Below, piece after piece: positions 15,197 to 23,694 of a stretch of DNA of 35,196 bases. The notes beneath the pieces were generated by a model. The model did no database searches, was not told where the DNA came from, and saw only the letters and a list, made by a program, of their open reading frames with translations. The DNA is from JAFGGT01 sp036733165 (lineage in GTDB: Archaea > Methanobacteriota_B > Thermococci > Methanofastidiosales > NM3). The first letter of the stretch is position 1. The number at the start of each line of letters is the position of its first letter. The position numbers and the translations under genes are program-made. The stretch is taken from assembly GCA_036733165.1 (NCBI GenBank), contig DAINBB010000015.1, forward strand, positions 1 through 35,196, read 5' to 3'.

Positions 15197-16073
15197 TGTT
15201 TGACCTCATGATAGAGTACATCTTGTCCTCGATGACATCAAGGTCCTGGAACAGGATCTTCTTGCCGTCGGTGTGGGACAACAGCTGGAAAGCAAGACCA
15301 AAGGAGAGGGAGCTCTTGAGATTGGAGGTCTTCAGGTACCTGTAGATGAATCCAGAAATGAAAGAGTCATCATATTCTCCCGCATCGTATGTCGGGTCCA
15401 CGGGGGCGTTGATGACGTAAGGGTCGCCATCCCTAAATACATTGAGGCCCTTCCCCTTGTCGGTAAGGATCACATTTTGCGGACCCATGCCGGCTATTTT
15501 CCTGCCCGCGGCGGATGCGTCCGCCTCGTCTGTCGTCGCCATTGCGTCGTGAACGTCCATGAAGAGGAAATTGACCTTATCGTCCAACGACCTCAGGTCG
15601 CATGAACCGTCTATCTGACACGATATCAGGACGTCATGCGCCCTTTCAGATATTGAACGTACCATATCGTCATTTCCTGGACATATGTGGACCATCCTTG
15701 AACCCTTGAGAAAACGGGATTCGACATTTCGGGGGGAGAGATGTCGATTGGCGCCTGTGAAAACGTATGAACTGGAATTTCCAGGAAGGTCTATGTTTAT
15801 CCTTTTTCCAGTCTTGGTCTCGCTAATGATGAGCTGGGAATAATCAATGTTGGACTTCTCCAGTATCGACAGGACGCCGGATGCGTCCATGCCGATGGAA
15901 CTGACAAGGGACACCTTCAATCCCAGGTAGGAGCATAGGACAGAGATGTCTATGGCACTTCCCCCTATCCTTTCAGATATGCTGCCTATCTCAAAGTAAT
16001 GTCCTTTTATCACGGACGACGCCTCAATGTTCGTCTCCATGTTAATGTCACCAATCACAACGACATCATGCAT
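15189..16073 (-). CDS. PfkB-family sugar kinase with altered anion-hole motif (candidate ribose-1-phosphate kinase)
   Basis: A 294-residue ribokinase-like protein. The N-terminal VVVIGDINMETN, substrate motif ERIGGSAIDISVLCSYLG (residues 35-52) and late NVILTDKGKG fit the PfkB family. The usual C-terminal signature DTTGAGDxF is replaced by DPTYDAGEYDDSF (residues 226-238), with extra residues in the anion-hole loop; an Asp remains in the catalytic position before SF. Coupling to R15P isomerase suggests it makes ribose-1,5-bisphosphate from ribose-1-phosphate, as in Thermococcus, but nucleoside or other sugar kinases are alternatives. I start at 16073 because the TATA box at 16121-16130 puts initiation near 16100, beyond the ATG at 16103. 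Confidence 0.78.
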   Translation of the reverse strand: MHDVVVIGDINMETNIEASSVIKGHYFEIGSISERIGGSAIDISVLCSYLGLKVSLVSSIGMDASGVLSILEKSNIDYSQLIISETKTGKRINIDLPGNSSSYVFTGANRHLSPRNVESRFLKGSRMVHICPGNDDMVRSISERAHDVLISCQIDGSCDLRSLDDKVNFLFMDVHDAMATTDEADASAAGRKIAGMGPQNVILTDKGKGLNVFRDGDPYVINAPVDPTYDAGEYDDSFISGFIYRYLKTSNLKSSLSFGLAFQLLSHTDGKKILFQDLDVIEDKMYSIMRSNNE

Positions 16074-16120
16074 ATTATCCCCAAGGCTGTATCGATAGAC
16101 CATAATTAAGTTTTATCAAA

Positions 16121-16167
16121 AATATATAAACCTTTTTAGTTTAACCCTCAAATAAAATGTGAATAGT
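16121..16167 (-). promoter_or_regulatory. Kinase-isomerase promoter with upstream ACTATTCACAT element
   Basis: Minus-strand TATA TTTATATATT (16121-16130), preceded by AAAAAGG as a BRE, lies about 26 bp before a start near 16100. Upstream at 16147-16167 is ACTATTCACAT followed by TTTATTTGAG, matching the deaminase upstream element at 12284-12301 in orientation and most bases. Confidence 0.5.
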
Positions 16168-16230
16168 CGATATTTCTCAATAATACGGAAAAATAATCTT
16201 AATTTCACCACATCAAAAATGAATCGATGA

Positions 16231-16246
16231 GAATATATTTTTAAAC
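16231..16246 (+). promoter_or_regulatory. Promoter of the ECF transporter operon (probably leaderless)
   Basis: The sequence GAATATATTTTTAAAC has its TATA centre about 26 bp before the ATG at 16268, so transcription would start at the initiation codon. No ribosome-binding site is visible before that ATG, which fits a leaderless message. The stretch 16168-16230 between the divergent promoters shows nothing else I can identify. Confidence 0.5.
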
Positions 16247-16267
16247 AGGACGCATTTAACAACATTT

Positions 16268-17098
16268 ATGCCACCCATCAAGGTAAGGGACCTGTCCTTC
16301 AGCTATCCCCATAGCCCAAGGGAGATAATAAAGAATGTCTCATTCGACGTTGAGAAAGGGGAGTTCCTTGCCATCATAGGTCCATCCGGGTGCGGCAAAT
16401 CGACATTGTGCTATACCCTGAACGGGATAATACCGCACACCATCAACGGAAACGTGTCAGGGAGCGTGGAGGTGTTTGGAAAAGAGACCTTAAAGTCCGA
16501 ACCTCACCAGCTTGCGGGGGACATAGGGATAGTGTTGCAGAATCCTGAGACGCAGCTGTTTGCCATGACTGTCGAGGAGGAGCTTGCCTTCGGTCCAGAG
16601 AATCTCGGGATAGACGTTGATGATATAAGGGAAAGGATAGACTGGGCCCTGTCGGTCGTCAGGATGGAGAAGTACAAATACAGATTTCCATTCAGCCTCT
16701 CCGGCGGGCAGAAACAGAGGATAGCGATCGCCGCATCCCTGACCATGATGCCAAAGGTCCTCGTGCTTGACGAACCAACATCCCAACTGGACCCAAAGGG
16801 CAAGAGGGACATATTCAACGTTATCAACGAACTGCACGATGAGATGGACATGACGATCCTGCTCGTCGAACATGAGACCGACATCCTGGCAGAAAATGCT
16901 GAAAGGGTGATGGTCATGCAGGAGGGACGGATGATCATGGACGGAGACCCCAAGGACATACTCGCCCGTGTCGAATCGCTGCAGAAGATAGGAATCAGGC
17001 CCCCTGAGGTCGCCGAGATAACTTACAGATTGGTACAGGCAGGGAGATTGCCGTGTGTGTACACCACACTGGAGGAGGCAGGAGGGGTGCCGCCGTGA
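16268..17098 (+). CDS. ecfA1: ECF transporter ATPase EcfA1 (CbiO-like)
   Basis: First ATPase of an energy-coupling-factor transporter that imports vitamins or metal ions. The 276-residue protein contains Walker A IIGPSGCGKST, the Q-loop and ECF hallmark VLQNPETQLFAMTVEEELAFG (Q-helix region near residue 92), signature LSGGQKQR and Walker B VLVLDEPTSQLD, with switch His in VEHE. It is followed, almost without spacing, by a second ATPase and EcfT, giving the standard A1-A2-T energizing module. No substrate-specific S subunit is in the window, so the cargo is unknown and the module may serve several S proteins. Confidence 0.92.
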   Translation: MPPIKVRDLSFSYPHSPREIIKNVSFDVEKGEFLAIIGPSGCGKSTLCYTLNGIIPHTINGNVSGSVEVFGKETLKSEPHQLAGDIGIVLQNPETQLFAMTVEEELAFGPENLGIDVDDIRERIDWALSVVRMEKYKYRFPFSLSGGQKQRIAIAASLTMMPKVLVLDEPTSQLDPKGKRDIFNVINELHDEMDMTILLVEHETDILAENAERVMVMQEGRMIMDGDPKDILARVESLQKIGIRPPEVAEITYRLVQAGRLPCVYTTLEEAGGVPP

Positions 17099-17100
17099 GC

Positions 17101-17904
17101 ATGATAGAGTTCAAGGACGTGTCATACAGGTACGAAGACACCGACTTCAATGCCGTGGACAAGGTCGACCTGGCGATAGGCGAAGGCGAATGTGTTGCCA
17201 TACTTGGCGAGAACGGCTCGGGGAAGACCACGCTCATAAAGCATATCAACGGCCTTCTTAGACCTACCTCTGGCAGTGTGTTCATGGACGGCAAGGACAT
17301 CAAGGACGCCACGATAGCCGAACTCTCGAGGAAGGTGGGATTCGTGTTCCAGAATCCCGACCACATGATATTCGCGGATACCGTGGAGGAGGAGGTCTCA
17401 TTCGGACCCAAGAACCTTGAGGGGGAACCCAAGGACCTGGAAAGGAGGGTGGACGAGGTGCTCGCCTTCACAAGGCTGGAAAAATACAAAGACACCCACC
17501 CGATGTCGCTCTCGGGAGGGGAGAAACAGAGGCTTGCCTTGGCATCCATAATCATATTGGGACCAGACGTGCTGATCCTCGATGAGCCAACGACCGGGTT
17601 GGACTACAACAGCGTCAATTCCATGCTACAACTTATACGCAAGCTCAGCGATGAGGGAAAGACCATCATCCTGATAACACATGACATGGGGCTCGTCTCG
17701 CATGTGGCAAAGAGGGTAATCCTCATGAAGGGGGGCCATATAATCAGGGACGGCAGTGTCAGGGAGGTCTTCCTTGACGAGGATGGCCTTTCTGAGACAT
17801 TTTTGGAACAGCCCTATGCACTGAAGCTTTCAATAGCGTGGGGAAAAGGTGCGAACATCACCCCGGACGAGCTTGTGAACAGGATACTGGAGGAAGATGG
17901 ATGA
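17101..17904 (+). CDS. ecfA2: ECF transporter ATPase EcfA2
   Basis: Second ATPase of the module, 267 residues from the chosen ATG. It shows Walker A LGENGSGKTT, VFQNPDHMIFADTVEEEVSFG after the Q-loop, signature LSGGEKQR, Walker B VLILDEPTTGLD and switch ITHD. A GTG at 17095 overlaps the EcfA1 stop (GTGA) and is in frame two codons earlier; it could be the true start, with GGAGGGGTG at 17081-17089 as the ribosome site. The further upstream ATG at 17053 lies within EcfA1 and is unlikely. The stop overlaps the EcfT start. Confidence 0.92.
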   Translation: MIEFKDVSYRYEDTDFNAVDKVDLAIGEGECVAILGENGSGKTTLIKHINGLLRPTSGSVFMDGKDIKDATIAELSRKVGFVFQNPDHMIFADTVEEEVSFGPKNLEGEPKDLERRVDEVLAFTRLEKYKDTHPMSLSGGEKQRLALASIIILGPDVLILDEPTTGLDYNSVNSMLQLIRKLSDEGKTIILITHDMGLVSHVAKRVILMKGGHIIRDGSVREVFLDEDGLSETFLEQPYALKLSIAWGKGANITPDELVNRILEEDG

Positions 17905-18695
17905 TAAAGTACTCCATGTACATGGAGAACGATTCGTTCTTTCACAGGATAGACCCCAGGGTGAAGATATTCATATCATTCTTCATATTGTTGACAGGGA
18001 TACTCTTTACGGAGGCCGACCAACTGTTCGTCATATTCGTCTCGGTCTTCCTTATGCTCAGATTCGGTGCGAAGGTGCCAGTAAGGACGTTCATGAAGTA
18101 CATCAAGCCAATATTGCCCATAGTCGTCATCCTCCTCGTGATGTGGCCGTTCTTCAAGAGCAGCGGCAACGTTCTCGTCGAGTTCTGGAAGATAAAAATA
18201 ACGGACGACGGGATACTGATAGGCGTGGCCATGGCGCTTAGGATACTCACCATGATATCCGCAACGTTCGTCCTGTTGACGACCACTCAGCAAAAGGACA
18301 TAATATCGGCCCTCACCACCATGGGGATGCCATACGAATATGGCCTGACGCTGGTCATAGCCCTGAGGTACATTCCAACGTTGGCGGGGATGGCGCAGAC
18401 AATAATGGACGCCCAGAGATCAAGGGGTCTGGAGCTCGACAAGGGAAACGTCATGAGCAGGATAAGGAAGTATGTCCCAATACTAGCACCCCTGATAGTA
18501 GGTGCCATAAGGATGGCCCAGGAACTGGCGATCGCCATAGACTCGAGGGCGTTCGGACATGGCAAGAGGACGTATATCAACACCATCAAGATGTCCGGGA
18601 AGGACTGGACAGTGATGGCCCTGGCAGTGGCCTTATTTGCCTCGATGGTGTATTTGAGATTCTGGGGAACGCCATCTGAATTGGCCTTTTTTTGA
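17901..18695 (+). CDS. ecfT: ECF transporter transmembrane coupling protein EcfT
   Basis: A 264-residue membrane protein with about five hydrophobic segments (for example KIFISFFILLTGILF, IKPILPIVVILLVMWPFF and a C-terminal VMALAVALFASMVYL). The two coupling-helix signatures that contact the ATPases are present as AQRSRGLE and DSRAFGHGK. The ATG overlaps the EcfA2 stop (ATGA). The gene ends in a run of seven T residues that carries into the stop region, followed by more T-rich DNA, so transcription probably ends here. Confidence 0.9.
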   Translation: MIKYSMYMENDSFFHRIDPRVKIFISFFILLTGILFTEADQLFVIFVSVFLMLRFGAKVPVRTFMKYIKPILPIVVILLVMWPFFKSSGNVLVEFWKIKITDDGILIGVAMALRILTMISATFVLLTTTQQKDIISALTTMGMPYEYGLTLVIALRYIPTLAGMAQTIMDAQRSRGLELDKGNVMSRIRKYVPILAPLIVGAIRMAQELAIAIDSRAFGHGKRTYINTIKMSGKDWTVMALAVALFASMVYLRFWGTPSELAFF

Positions 18696-18727
18696 GCTTT
18701 AGAAGCCTTTATTTATAAAACAATATA

Positions 18728-18744
18728 CCGAAACATTTAAATTT
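18728..18744 (+). promoter_or_regulatory. BRE/TATA promoter of cdc48
   Basis: CCGAAACA followed by TTTAAATTT is a good BRE plus TATA match, predicting a start near 18766 and a leader of about 28-40 nt. It lies in the 98-nt gap between ecfT and cdc48. Confidence 0.6.
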
Positions 18745-18793
18745 ACAAAATGTTAAGGAAATAAGAAATCATATTCATCAGTCATTTCTAACC

Positions 18794-21049
18794 ATGGTGA
18801 AACCAATGCCAGAAGACGTGAAGAAATCAATTACACTCAAGGTAGCAGGGGCGGTGCAACAGGATGTCGGTCGAGGTATCGTGAGAATCGACAGGAAGTT
18901 CCAAGAGATGTTGGGGATCACCCAAGGGAACGTAGTGGAGGTCATAGGTGAGAAGAGCACGGCGGCGATAGTTGTGGACGCATTCCCCAATGACAAGGGC
19001 CTCGACATCATCAGGATGGACGGTCTCATCAGAAAAAACGCAAAAACAGGCATGGGGGAGCTCATAAAGGTCATCAAGGCCGATGTCAAGGAGGCCAAGA
19101 GGATAGTCCTTGCCCCGACGCAGTCCGGTGTGCACTTCAGCATCCCGGGGAGCAGGGTAAGGCAGAACATCATCGGCAGGCCGCTTTTCAAAGGGGATGT
19201 TATCAGCATCGTGAGGAAGTCCAAGGACACCCCATTCAAGGAATCCATCTTCGAGGACTTTTTCGAAGGGCTCTTCGAGAACGCCACCTTCGCCCTGGGC
19301 GAGATAAGGTTCGTGGTGGTGTCCACACAACCGAACGGCATTGTGCAGGTATCCAATTCCACCGAAATAGAGGTGATACCTGAGGCAAAGGAGCTCAAGG
19401 ACCTGACACTGCCATCCATAACATATGACGACATTGGAGGTCTTGGAGATGAGATCGACAAGGTTAGGGAGATGATAGAACTCCCCCTCAAGCACCCGGA
19501 ACTGTTCGACAGGCTGGGCATCAAGGCGCCTAAGGGCGTCCTGCTGAGGGGACCGCCCGGGACAGGAAAGACCCTTATCGCCAAGGCCGTGGCCTCGGAG
19601 ACCAACACCCACTTCATAAACATCAACGGCCCGGAAATCATGTCAAAGTACTATGGACAGTCCGAGGAAAATCTGAGGAAGGTCTTCGACGAGGCAGAGA
19701 AGAACGCCCCGGCCATCATATTCATCGACGAGATAGACGCGATCGCGCCAAAAAGAGGAGAGGTCACCGGGGAGGTCGAGAGAAGGGTCGTGGCCCAGCT
19801 GCTTGCCCTGATGGATGGACTGAAGGGCAGGGGGAAGGTCATAGTCATTGCGGCCACCAACAGGCCCGATGCCCTCGACGACGCCCTGAGGAGGCCAGGG
19901 AGGTTCGATAGGGAGCTCGAGATAGGGGTGCCCAATGCGGAGGGCAGAAAGGAGATATTGCAGATACACACAAGGGGCATGCCGCTCTCGAAGGACATCG
20001 ATCTCAATGAGATATCCAAGATCACATACGGCTTCGTCGGCGCCGACCTTGAGGCGCTGTGCAGGGAGGCGGCCATGAACACCCTGAGGGGCATACTGCC
20101 AAAGCTCAATCTCGATGAGAAGATTCCGGCGGACATACTTGAGGAGATAGAGGTCACGCGGGAGGACTTCGAGGTGGCGATGAAGACCATAGAACCGTCC
20201 GCCATGAGGGAGGTGCTCATAAGGACGCCCAATGTATCATGGAAGGACATCGGCGGGCTCGAGGAAGTGAAAAAACAGCTTGTTGAGGCCGTCGAGTGGC
20301 CGCTCAAGTCGCCAGAGAAGTTCGACAGGCTAGGCATAAGGATGCCGAAGGGCATCTTCCTCTATGGACCCCCGGGCTGCGGGAAGACGATGCTGGCGAA
20401 GGCTGTCGCGAAGGAGTCCAACGCCAACTTCATATCCATCAAGGGGCCCGAACTGCTGTCCAAGTGGGTAGGCGAGTCCGAGAAGGCGGTCAGGAAGATA
20501 TTCAAAAAGGCCAGGCAGGTCTCTCCAAGCATAGTGTTTTTCGATGAGATAGACGCAATAACCTCAAGGAGGGGCGCAGAGATCGGCACCAAGGTGGAGG
20601 AAAGGATAGTCGACCAACTGCTCACCGAGCTCGACGGGCTCGAGGAGCTAGGGAACGTCATAGTGATAGGCGCCACCAACAGGCCGGACATCGTTGACTC
20701 TGCGATGCTTAGGCCGGGAAGATTCGACCTGATGATCAATGTGGGCGCGCCTGACGATGCGGCAAGGCTCAGTATACTCAAGGCGCATACCAAGAAAATG
20801 CCGCTTGACAAGAACGTGGACCTCAGGAAGATATCCATGGAAACGGATTACTTCTCAGGCGCCGACCTGGAAGGCCTGTGCCGGGAGGCGGGAATGATAG
20901 CGCTGAGGGAGAACGAGGACGCGGACATCATCAAACGTTCACACTTCGTGAAGGCGATGCAAAAGATAAAACCGTCCCTCAACAAGGACCTGCTAAGGTT
21001 GTACGATAGGGGCTTTGGGATAGAGGAGGCGCCGGTGATCTACCATTAG
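18794..21049 (+). CDS. Cdc48/VAT-type AAA+ ATPase
   Basis: Archaeal homologue of p97/Cdc48 (Thermoplasma VAT), a hexameric unfoldase. Of 751 residues, about 1-190 form the double-psi barrel and four-stranded N domain; D1 has Walker A GPPGTGKT (about 253-260), Walker B IIFIDEIDAIAP and ATNRPDALDDAL; D2 has Walker A GPPGCGKT (about 525) and Walker B IVFFDEIDAI. The protein ends V-I-Y-H, which fits the HbYX rule (hydrophobic-Tyr-any) used by proteasome-activating ATPases to open the 20S gate. The ATG at 18806 has GGTGA just ahead and may be the real start, four codons later. The length matches VAT. Confidence 0.95.
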   Translation: MVKPMPEDVKKSITLKVAGAVQQDVGRGIVRIDRKFQEMLGITQGNVVEVIGEKSTAAIVVDAFPNDKGLDIIRMDGLIRKNAKTGMGELIKVIKADVKEAKRIVLAPTQSGVHFSIPGSRVRQNIIGRPLFKGDVISIVRKSKDTPFKESIFEDFFEGLFENATFALGEIRFVVVSTQPNGIVQVSNSTEIEVIPEAKELKDLTLPSITYDDIGGLGDEIDKVREMIELPLKHPELFDRLGIKAPKGVLLRGPPGTGKTLIAKAVASETNTHFININGPEIMSKYYGQSEENLRKVFDEAEKNAPAIIFIDEIDAIAPKRGEVTGEVERRVVAQLLALMDGLKGRGKVIVIAATNRPDALDDALRRPGRFDRELEIGVPNAEGRKEILQIHTRGMPLSKDIDLNEISKITYGFVGADLEALCREAAMNTLRGILPKLNLDEKIPADILEEIEVTREDFEVAMKTIEPSAMREVLIRTPNVSWKDIGGLEEVKKQLVEAVEWPLKSPEKFDRLGIRMPKGIFLYGPPGCGKTMLAKAVAKESNANFISIKGPELLSKWVGESEKAVRKIFKKARQVSPSIVFFDEIDAITSRRGAEIGTKVEERIVDQLLTELDGLEELGNVIVIGATNRPDIVDSAMLRPGRFDLMINVGAPDDAARLSILKAHTKKMPLDKNVDLRKISMETDYFSGADLEGLCREAGMIALRENEDADIIKRSHFVKAMQKIKPSLNKDLLRLYDRGFGIEEAPVIYH

Positions 21050-21137
21050 TGGCGCAATCCCATTTTATTTTGTTATTACGCAAATAATTTAAATAAAAAT
21101 GATAATAAAGAAACAATTGAGAAGATGGAGGCCTAAA

Positions 21138-21428
21138 ATGGGTAAGATAGTAACATCACGATTGAGAGATAGGATGATTGTAACGGAGCAGGGGCATGAG
21201 ATAGGAATACTCTATGACCTTGTGGCTGACGAGAGCACAGGGAAGCTGACGGCCTTGATCGCAGAACCCGCCAACGACAACATCAGGAACATCTTGGTAA
21301 CGGACAAGGACGGCATGTGCCTCATACCCTTCAATGCCGTTCACGCCATAAAGGATTTTATAGTGATCGATGCAAAGAGGCTCCCGAGGAAGACACAAAA
21401 GGTAGGGATGTTCGCGAAGAACGAGTAA
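21138..21428 (+). CDS. PRC-barrel domain protein
   Basis: A 96-residue small protein with one PRC-barrel (residues about 10-80): RDRMIVTEQGHEIGILYDLV, then ALIAEPANDN and MCLIPFNAVHAIKDFIVID. In haloarchaea, PRC-barrel proteins of this size (CdpB) belong to the SepF/FtsZ cell-division complex; others act in RNA processing, so the function here is unproven. I start at 21138 because GGAGG at 21126-21130 precedes it at normal spacing. The TATA AATTTAAAT (21086-21094) predicts transcription from about 21116, which excludes the upstream ATG at 21099. Confidence 0.8.
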   Translation: MGKIVTSRLRDRMIVTEQGHEIGILYDLVADESTGKLTALIAEPANDNIRNILVTDKDGMCLIPFNAVHAIKDFIVIDAKRLPRKTQKVGMFAKNE

Positions 21429-21443
21429 GCTATTCTAAGGGAT

Positions 21444-22337
21444 ATGATGAAAACAGCTATTTTGATGGGTACTCTTACAGCCTTGCTGATGCTGGCTGCC
21501 GGTGCCTTGGGCCTATACATAGGCGGAGACCCTATGCCATATCTAACGTTCGCATTTGTTATGGCAATGGTGATCAATCTGGTGTCATACTTCAAGAGCG
21601 ACAGCATAGTCCTGAGGATGTACAAGGCCAGGGAGGTCGGGGAGGACGAGTATCCGGAGCTTCATCGGATGGTGAGGGAACTCACGCAGACCGCTGACAT
21701 GCCAATGCCGAAGATAGCCATAGTGCCTTCGAACAATCCAAATGCCTTCGCCACGGGAAGGAACAAGGAAAATGCCGTCGTCGCCGTGACGGAGGGTGCC
21801 CTCAACATCTTGGACAGCGACGAGCTAAGGGCGGTGATCTCCCACGAGCTCGGACACATCCTCAACAGGGACATGTTCATAAGCACGATGGCAGCCGTCA
21901 TTGCCAGCATAATCGGATACCTTGGACAGATGGGATGGTGGATGTCCTGGGGCAGGAGAAGCGATAACAACAACAATAGCTCCGGCGCCATCGGGATGAT
22001 ATTGTTGATCGTGTTCATACCGCTTGCGTCAATGATAATAAGAATGGCGATATCGAGGGACAGGGAATACGGGGCAGACAGAAGGGGTGCCGAGATATCC
22101 GGCCAGCCCGACATGCTCGCGAACGCCCTCGTCAAACTTGAGAACGCCTCGATGAGAAGTCCGATGAGGGGTGGGAATCAGGCCACTAGCAGCCTGTTCA
22201 TAGTAAATCCGTTCAGGGCGCAGTCCCTGATGACCCTGCTATCCACGCACCCGCCAACGATAAAAAGGGTGGAGAAGCTCAACGAGATGGCGATCGATAT
22301 GGGAAGACCGACCGTCTATGTCCCGCAATACAATTGA
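21444..22337 (+). CDS. htpX: HtpX-like membrane zinc metalloprotease (M48B)
   Basis: A 297-residue integral membrane protease for quality control of membrane proteins. Two N-terminal hydrophobic segments (AILMGTLTALLMLAAGALGLY and the following LTFAFVMAMVINLVSYF) precede the zinc motif HELGH at about residues 134-138 with NRD, then further hydrophobic stretches (TMAAVIASIIGYLG, IGMILLIVFIPLASMII). The third ligand Glu is in SRDREYGADRRGAEISG near 208. The C-terminal STHPPTIKRVEKL is the family's SxHP motif. The gene follows the PRC-barrel gene by 15 nt, probably in one transcript. Confidence 0.93.
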   Translation: MMKTAILMGTLTALLMLAAGALGLYIGGDPMPYLTFAFVMAMVINLVSYFKSDSIVLRMYKAREVGEDEYPELHRMVRELTQTADMPMPKIAIVPSNNPNAFATGRNKENAVVAVTEGALNILDSDELRAVISHELGHILNRDMFISTMAAVIASIIGYLGQMGWWMSWGRRSDNNNNSSGAIGMILLIVFIPLASMIIRMAISRDREYGADRRGAEISGQPDMLANALVKLENASMRSPMRGGNQATSSLFIVNPFRAQSLMTLLSTHPPTIKRVEKLNEMAIDMGRPTVYVPQYN

Positions 22338-22341
22338 ATCG

Positions 22342-23694
22342 TTAACCTCTTCTTGCCCTCTCGCACTTTTTCAATGCGGCCCCCGCCGCCAGGCAGATTG
22401 GGTCTATGGTGGGGGACAGGGGTGGCGTGTAGGCAGTTTCCAGATAGTTCAGCTCGTCCAGGCCACCGCCTAGCTGCATGATAGCTGAGATGGTGTCGAT
22501 ACGGGCAAGGACGCCGTCGGTCCCTATTATCTGTGCGCCCAAGAGTTTTTTCTCGGGCGTGAAGACCAGTTTGATCGTTATTTCCCTGCCGCCGGGATAG
22601 TACTCGGGCAACGTGCTTCCCTTAAATCTCGCCGTGAGAACATCGAATCCCGAATCCCTGGCAGAATTTGATGTGATCCCGACGGCCGCCACCCCCAAAG
22701 AGCCGATATGCGTGATAGATGTGCTCAGCGTGGGTCGGATGGCGATATCGCCACCGGCCAGATTGGCGGCAACCACCCGCGCCTGTCTCACTGCGGACGA
22801 GCCAAGCTGGTCCAGCGTCCTTCTGCCGGTGACGGCGTTGGTCGTCTCGATACAGTCCCCACAGGAATATATATCTGGGTCCGATGTGTGCATGTGGTCG
22901 TCCACGATGATTCCCATCCCGACATCAAGGCCCGCCTTTTTCGCCAAGGATGTCTCGGCCCTTACCCCGCTTGCGATGACGCATGCGTCCACCTCAAGGC
23001 GTTCCCCTGGAATCGAGACGATCACCGACCCCTCGGTCTCCTCGATCCCTTCGACCTTGGTGCCCAGCATGAGTTTTATTCCCATGTTTTCAAGCTCGTC
23101 GGTCACCAGCCTGGCCATGTCCTCGTCAAGCATCATATGGATGACCGTGGGCAAAAGCTCCACAATGGTCACGTCCAGTCCTCTTCTCCTAAGGGCGTCA
23201 GCCACTTCTATGCCGACAAGGCCTGCGCCTATCACCACGACCTTGTTGGCGTCTGATATGGCCCTATCAAGGGCCTCGGCCTCGGGCATGAACTTGTAGG
23301 TGAACGTCCTCTTGCCAAGGCCGATCCCCTCGATGCCCGGTATGGGGGGGACGAAGGCGTAACTTCCGGTCGATATGACAAGCTTGTCGTAGCCGACACT
23401 GCATCGTTCACATATGACCATCTTCGATTCCCTGTCTATGCCAACGACCCTGGTATTCAGCATAAGGTCCAACTTGCCATAATCGCGATAGAACCCCTCG
23501 TCGAAGATCAGTATCCCCTCGTACGTCTCTATCTCCCTGCCCAGAACGAACGGAAGGGCGCAACAGGAATATTGCGGATAAGGTCCAGCTTCTATCACAG
23601 TTATCTTCGCGTCCCTGTTCCTTTTTCTTGTCTCGAGGGCCGCTGTGGCGCCTGCCGCACCGCCGCCTATGAAAACTATCCTCTCCTCAGTCAT
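22342..23694 (-). CDS. FAD/NAD-dependent CoA-disulfide reductase/NADH oxidase-like flavoprotein
   Basis: A 450-residue single-Cys pyridine nucleotide-disulfide oxidoreductase. It shows the FAD-binding IVFIGGGAAGATAALETRK, a YSCCALPFVLG segment holding the candidate redox cysteine near residue 43, a second dinucleotide fold VVVIGAGLVGIEVADALRR (NAD(P)H), and DIYSCGDCIET for FAD. The C-terminal TAYTPPLSPTIDP corresponds to the dimerisation domain of CoA-disulfide reductases and NADH oxidases. Two adjacent cysteines at the active site are unusual; most family members have one. Peroxide, CoA disulfide, polysulfide or oxygen are possible acceptors. Its start overlaps the flippase stop by 8 nt. Confidence 0.85.
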   Translation of the reverse strand: MTEERIVFIGGGAAGATAALETRKRNRDAKITVIEAGPYPQYSCCALPFVLGREIETYEGILIFDEGFYRDYGKLDLMLNTRVVGIDRESKMVICERCSVGYDKLVISTGSYAFVPPIPGIEGIGLGKRTFTYKFMPEAEALDRAISDANKVVVIGAGLVGIEVADALRRRGLDVTIVELLPTVIHMMLDEDMARLVTDELENMGIKLMLGTKVEGIEETEGSVIVSIPGERLEVDACVIASGVRAETSLAKKAGLDVGMGIIVDDHMHTSDPDIYSCGDCIETTNAVTGRRTLDQLGSSAVRQARVVAANLAGGDIAIRPTLSTSITHIGSLGVAAVGITSNSARDSGFDVLTARFKGSTLPEYYPGGREITIKLVFTPEKKLLGAQIIGTDGVLARIDTISAIMQLGGGLDELNYLETAYTPPLSPTIDPICLAAGAALKKCERARRG

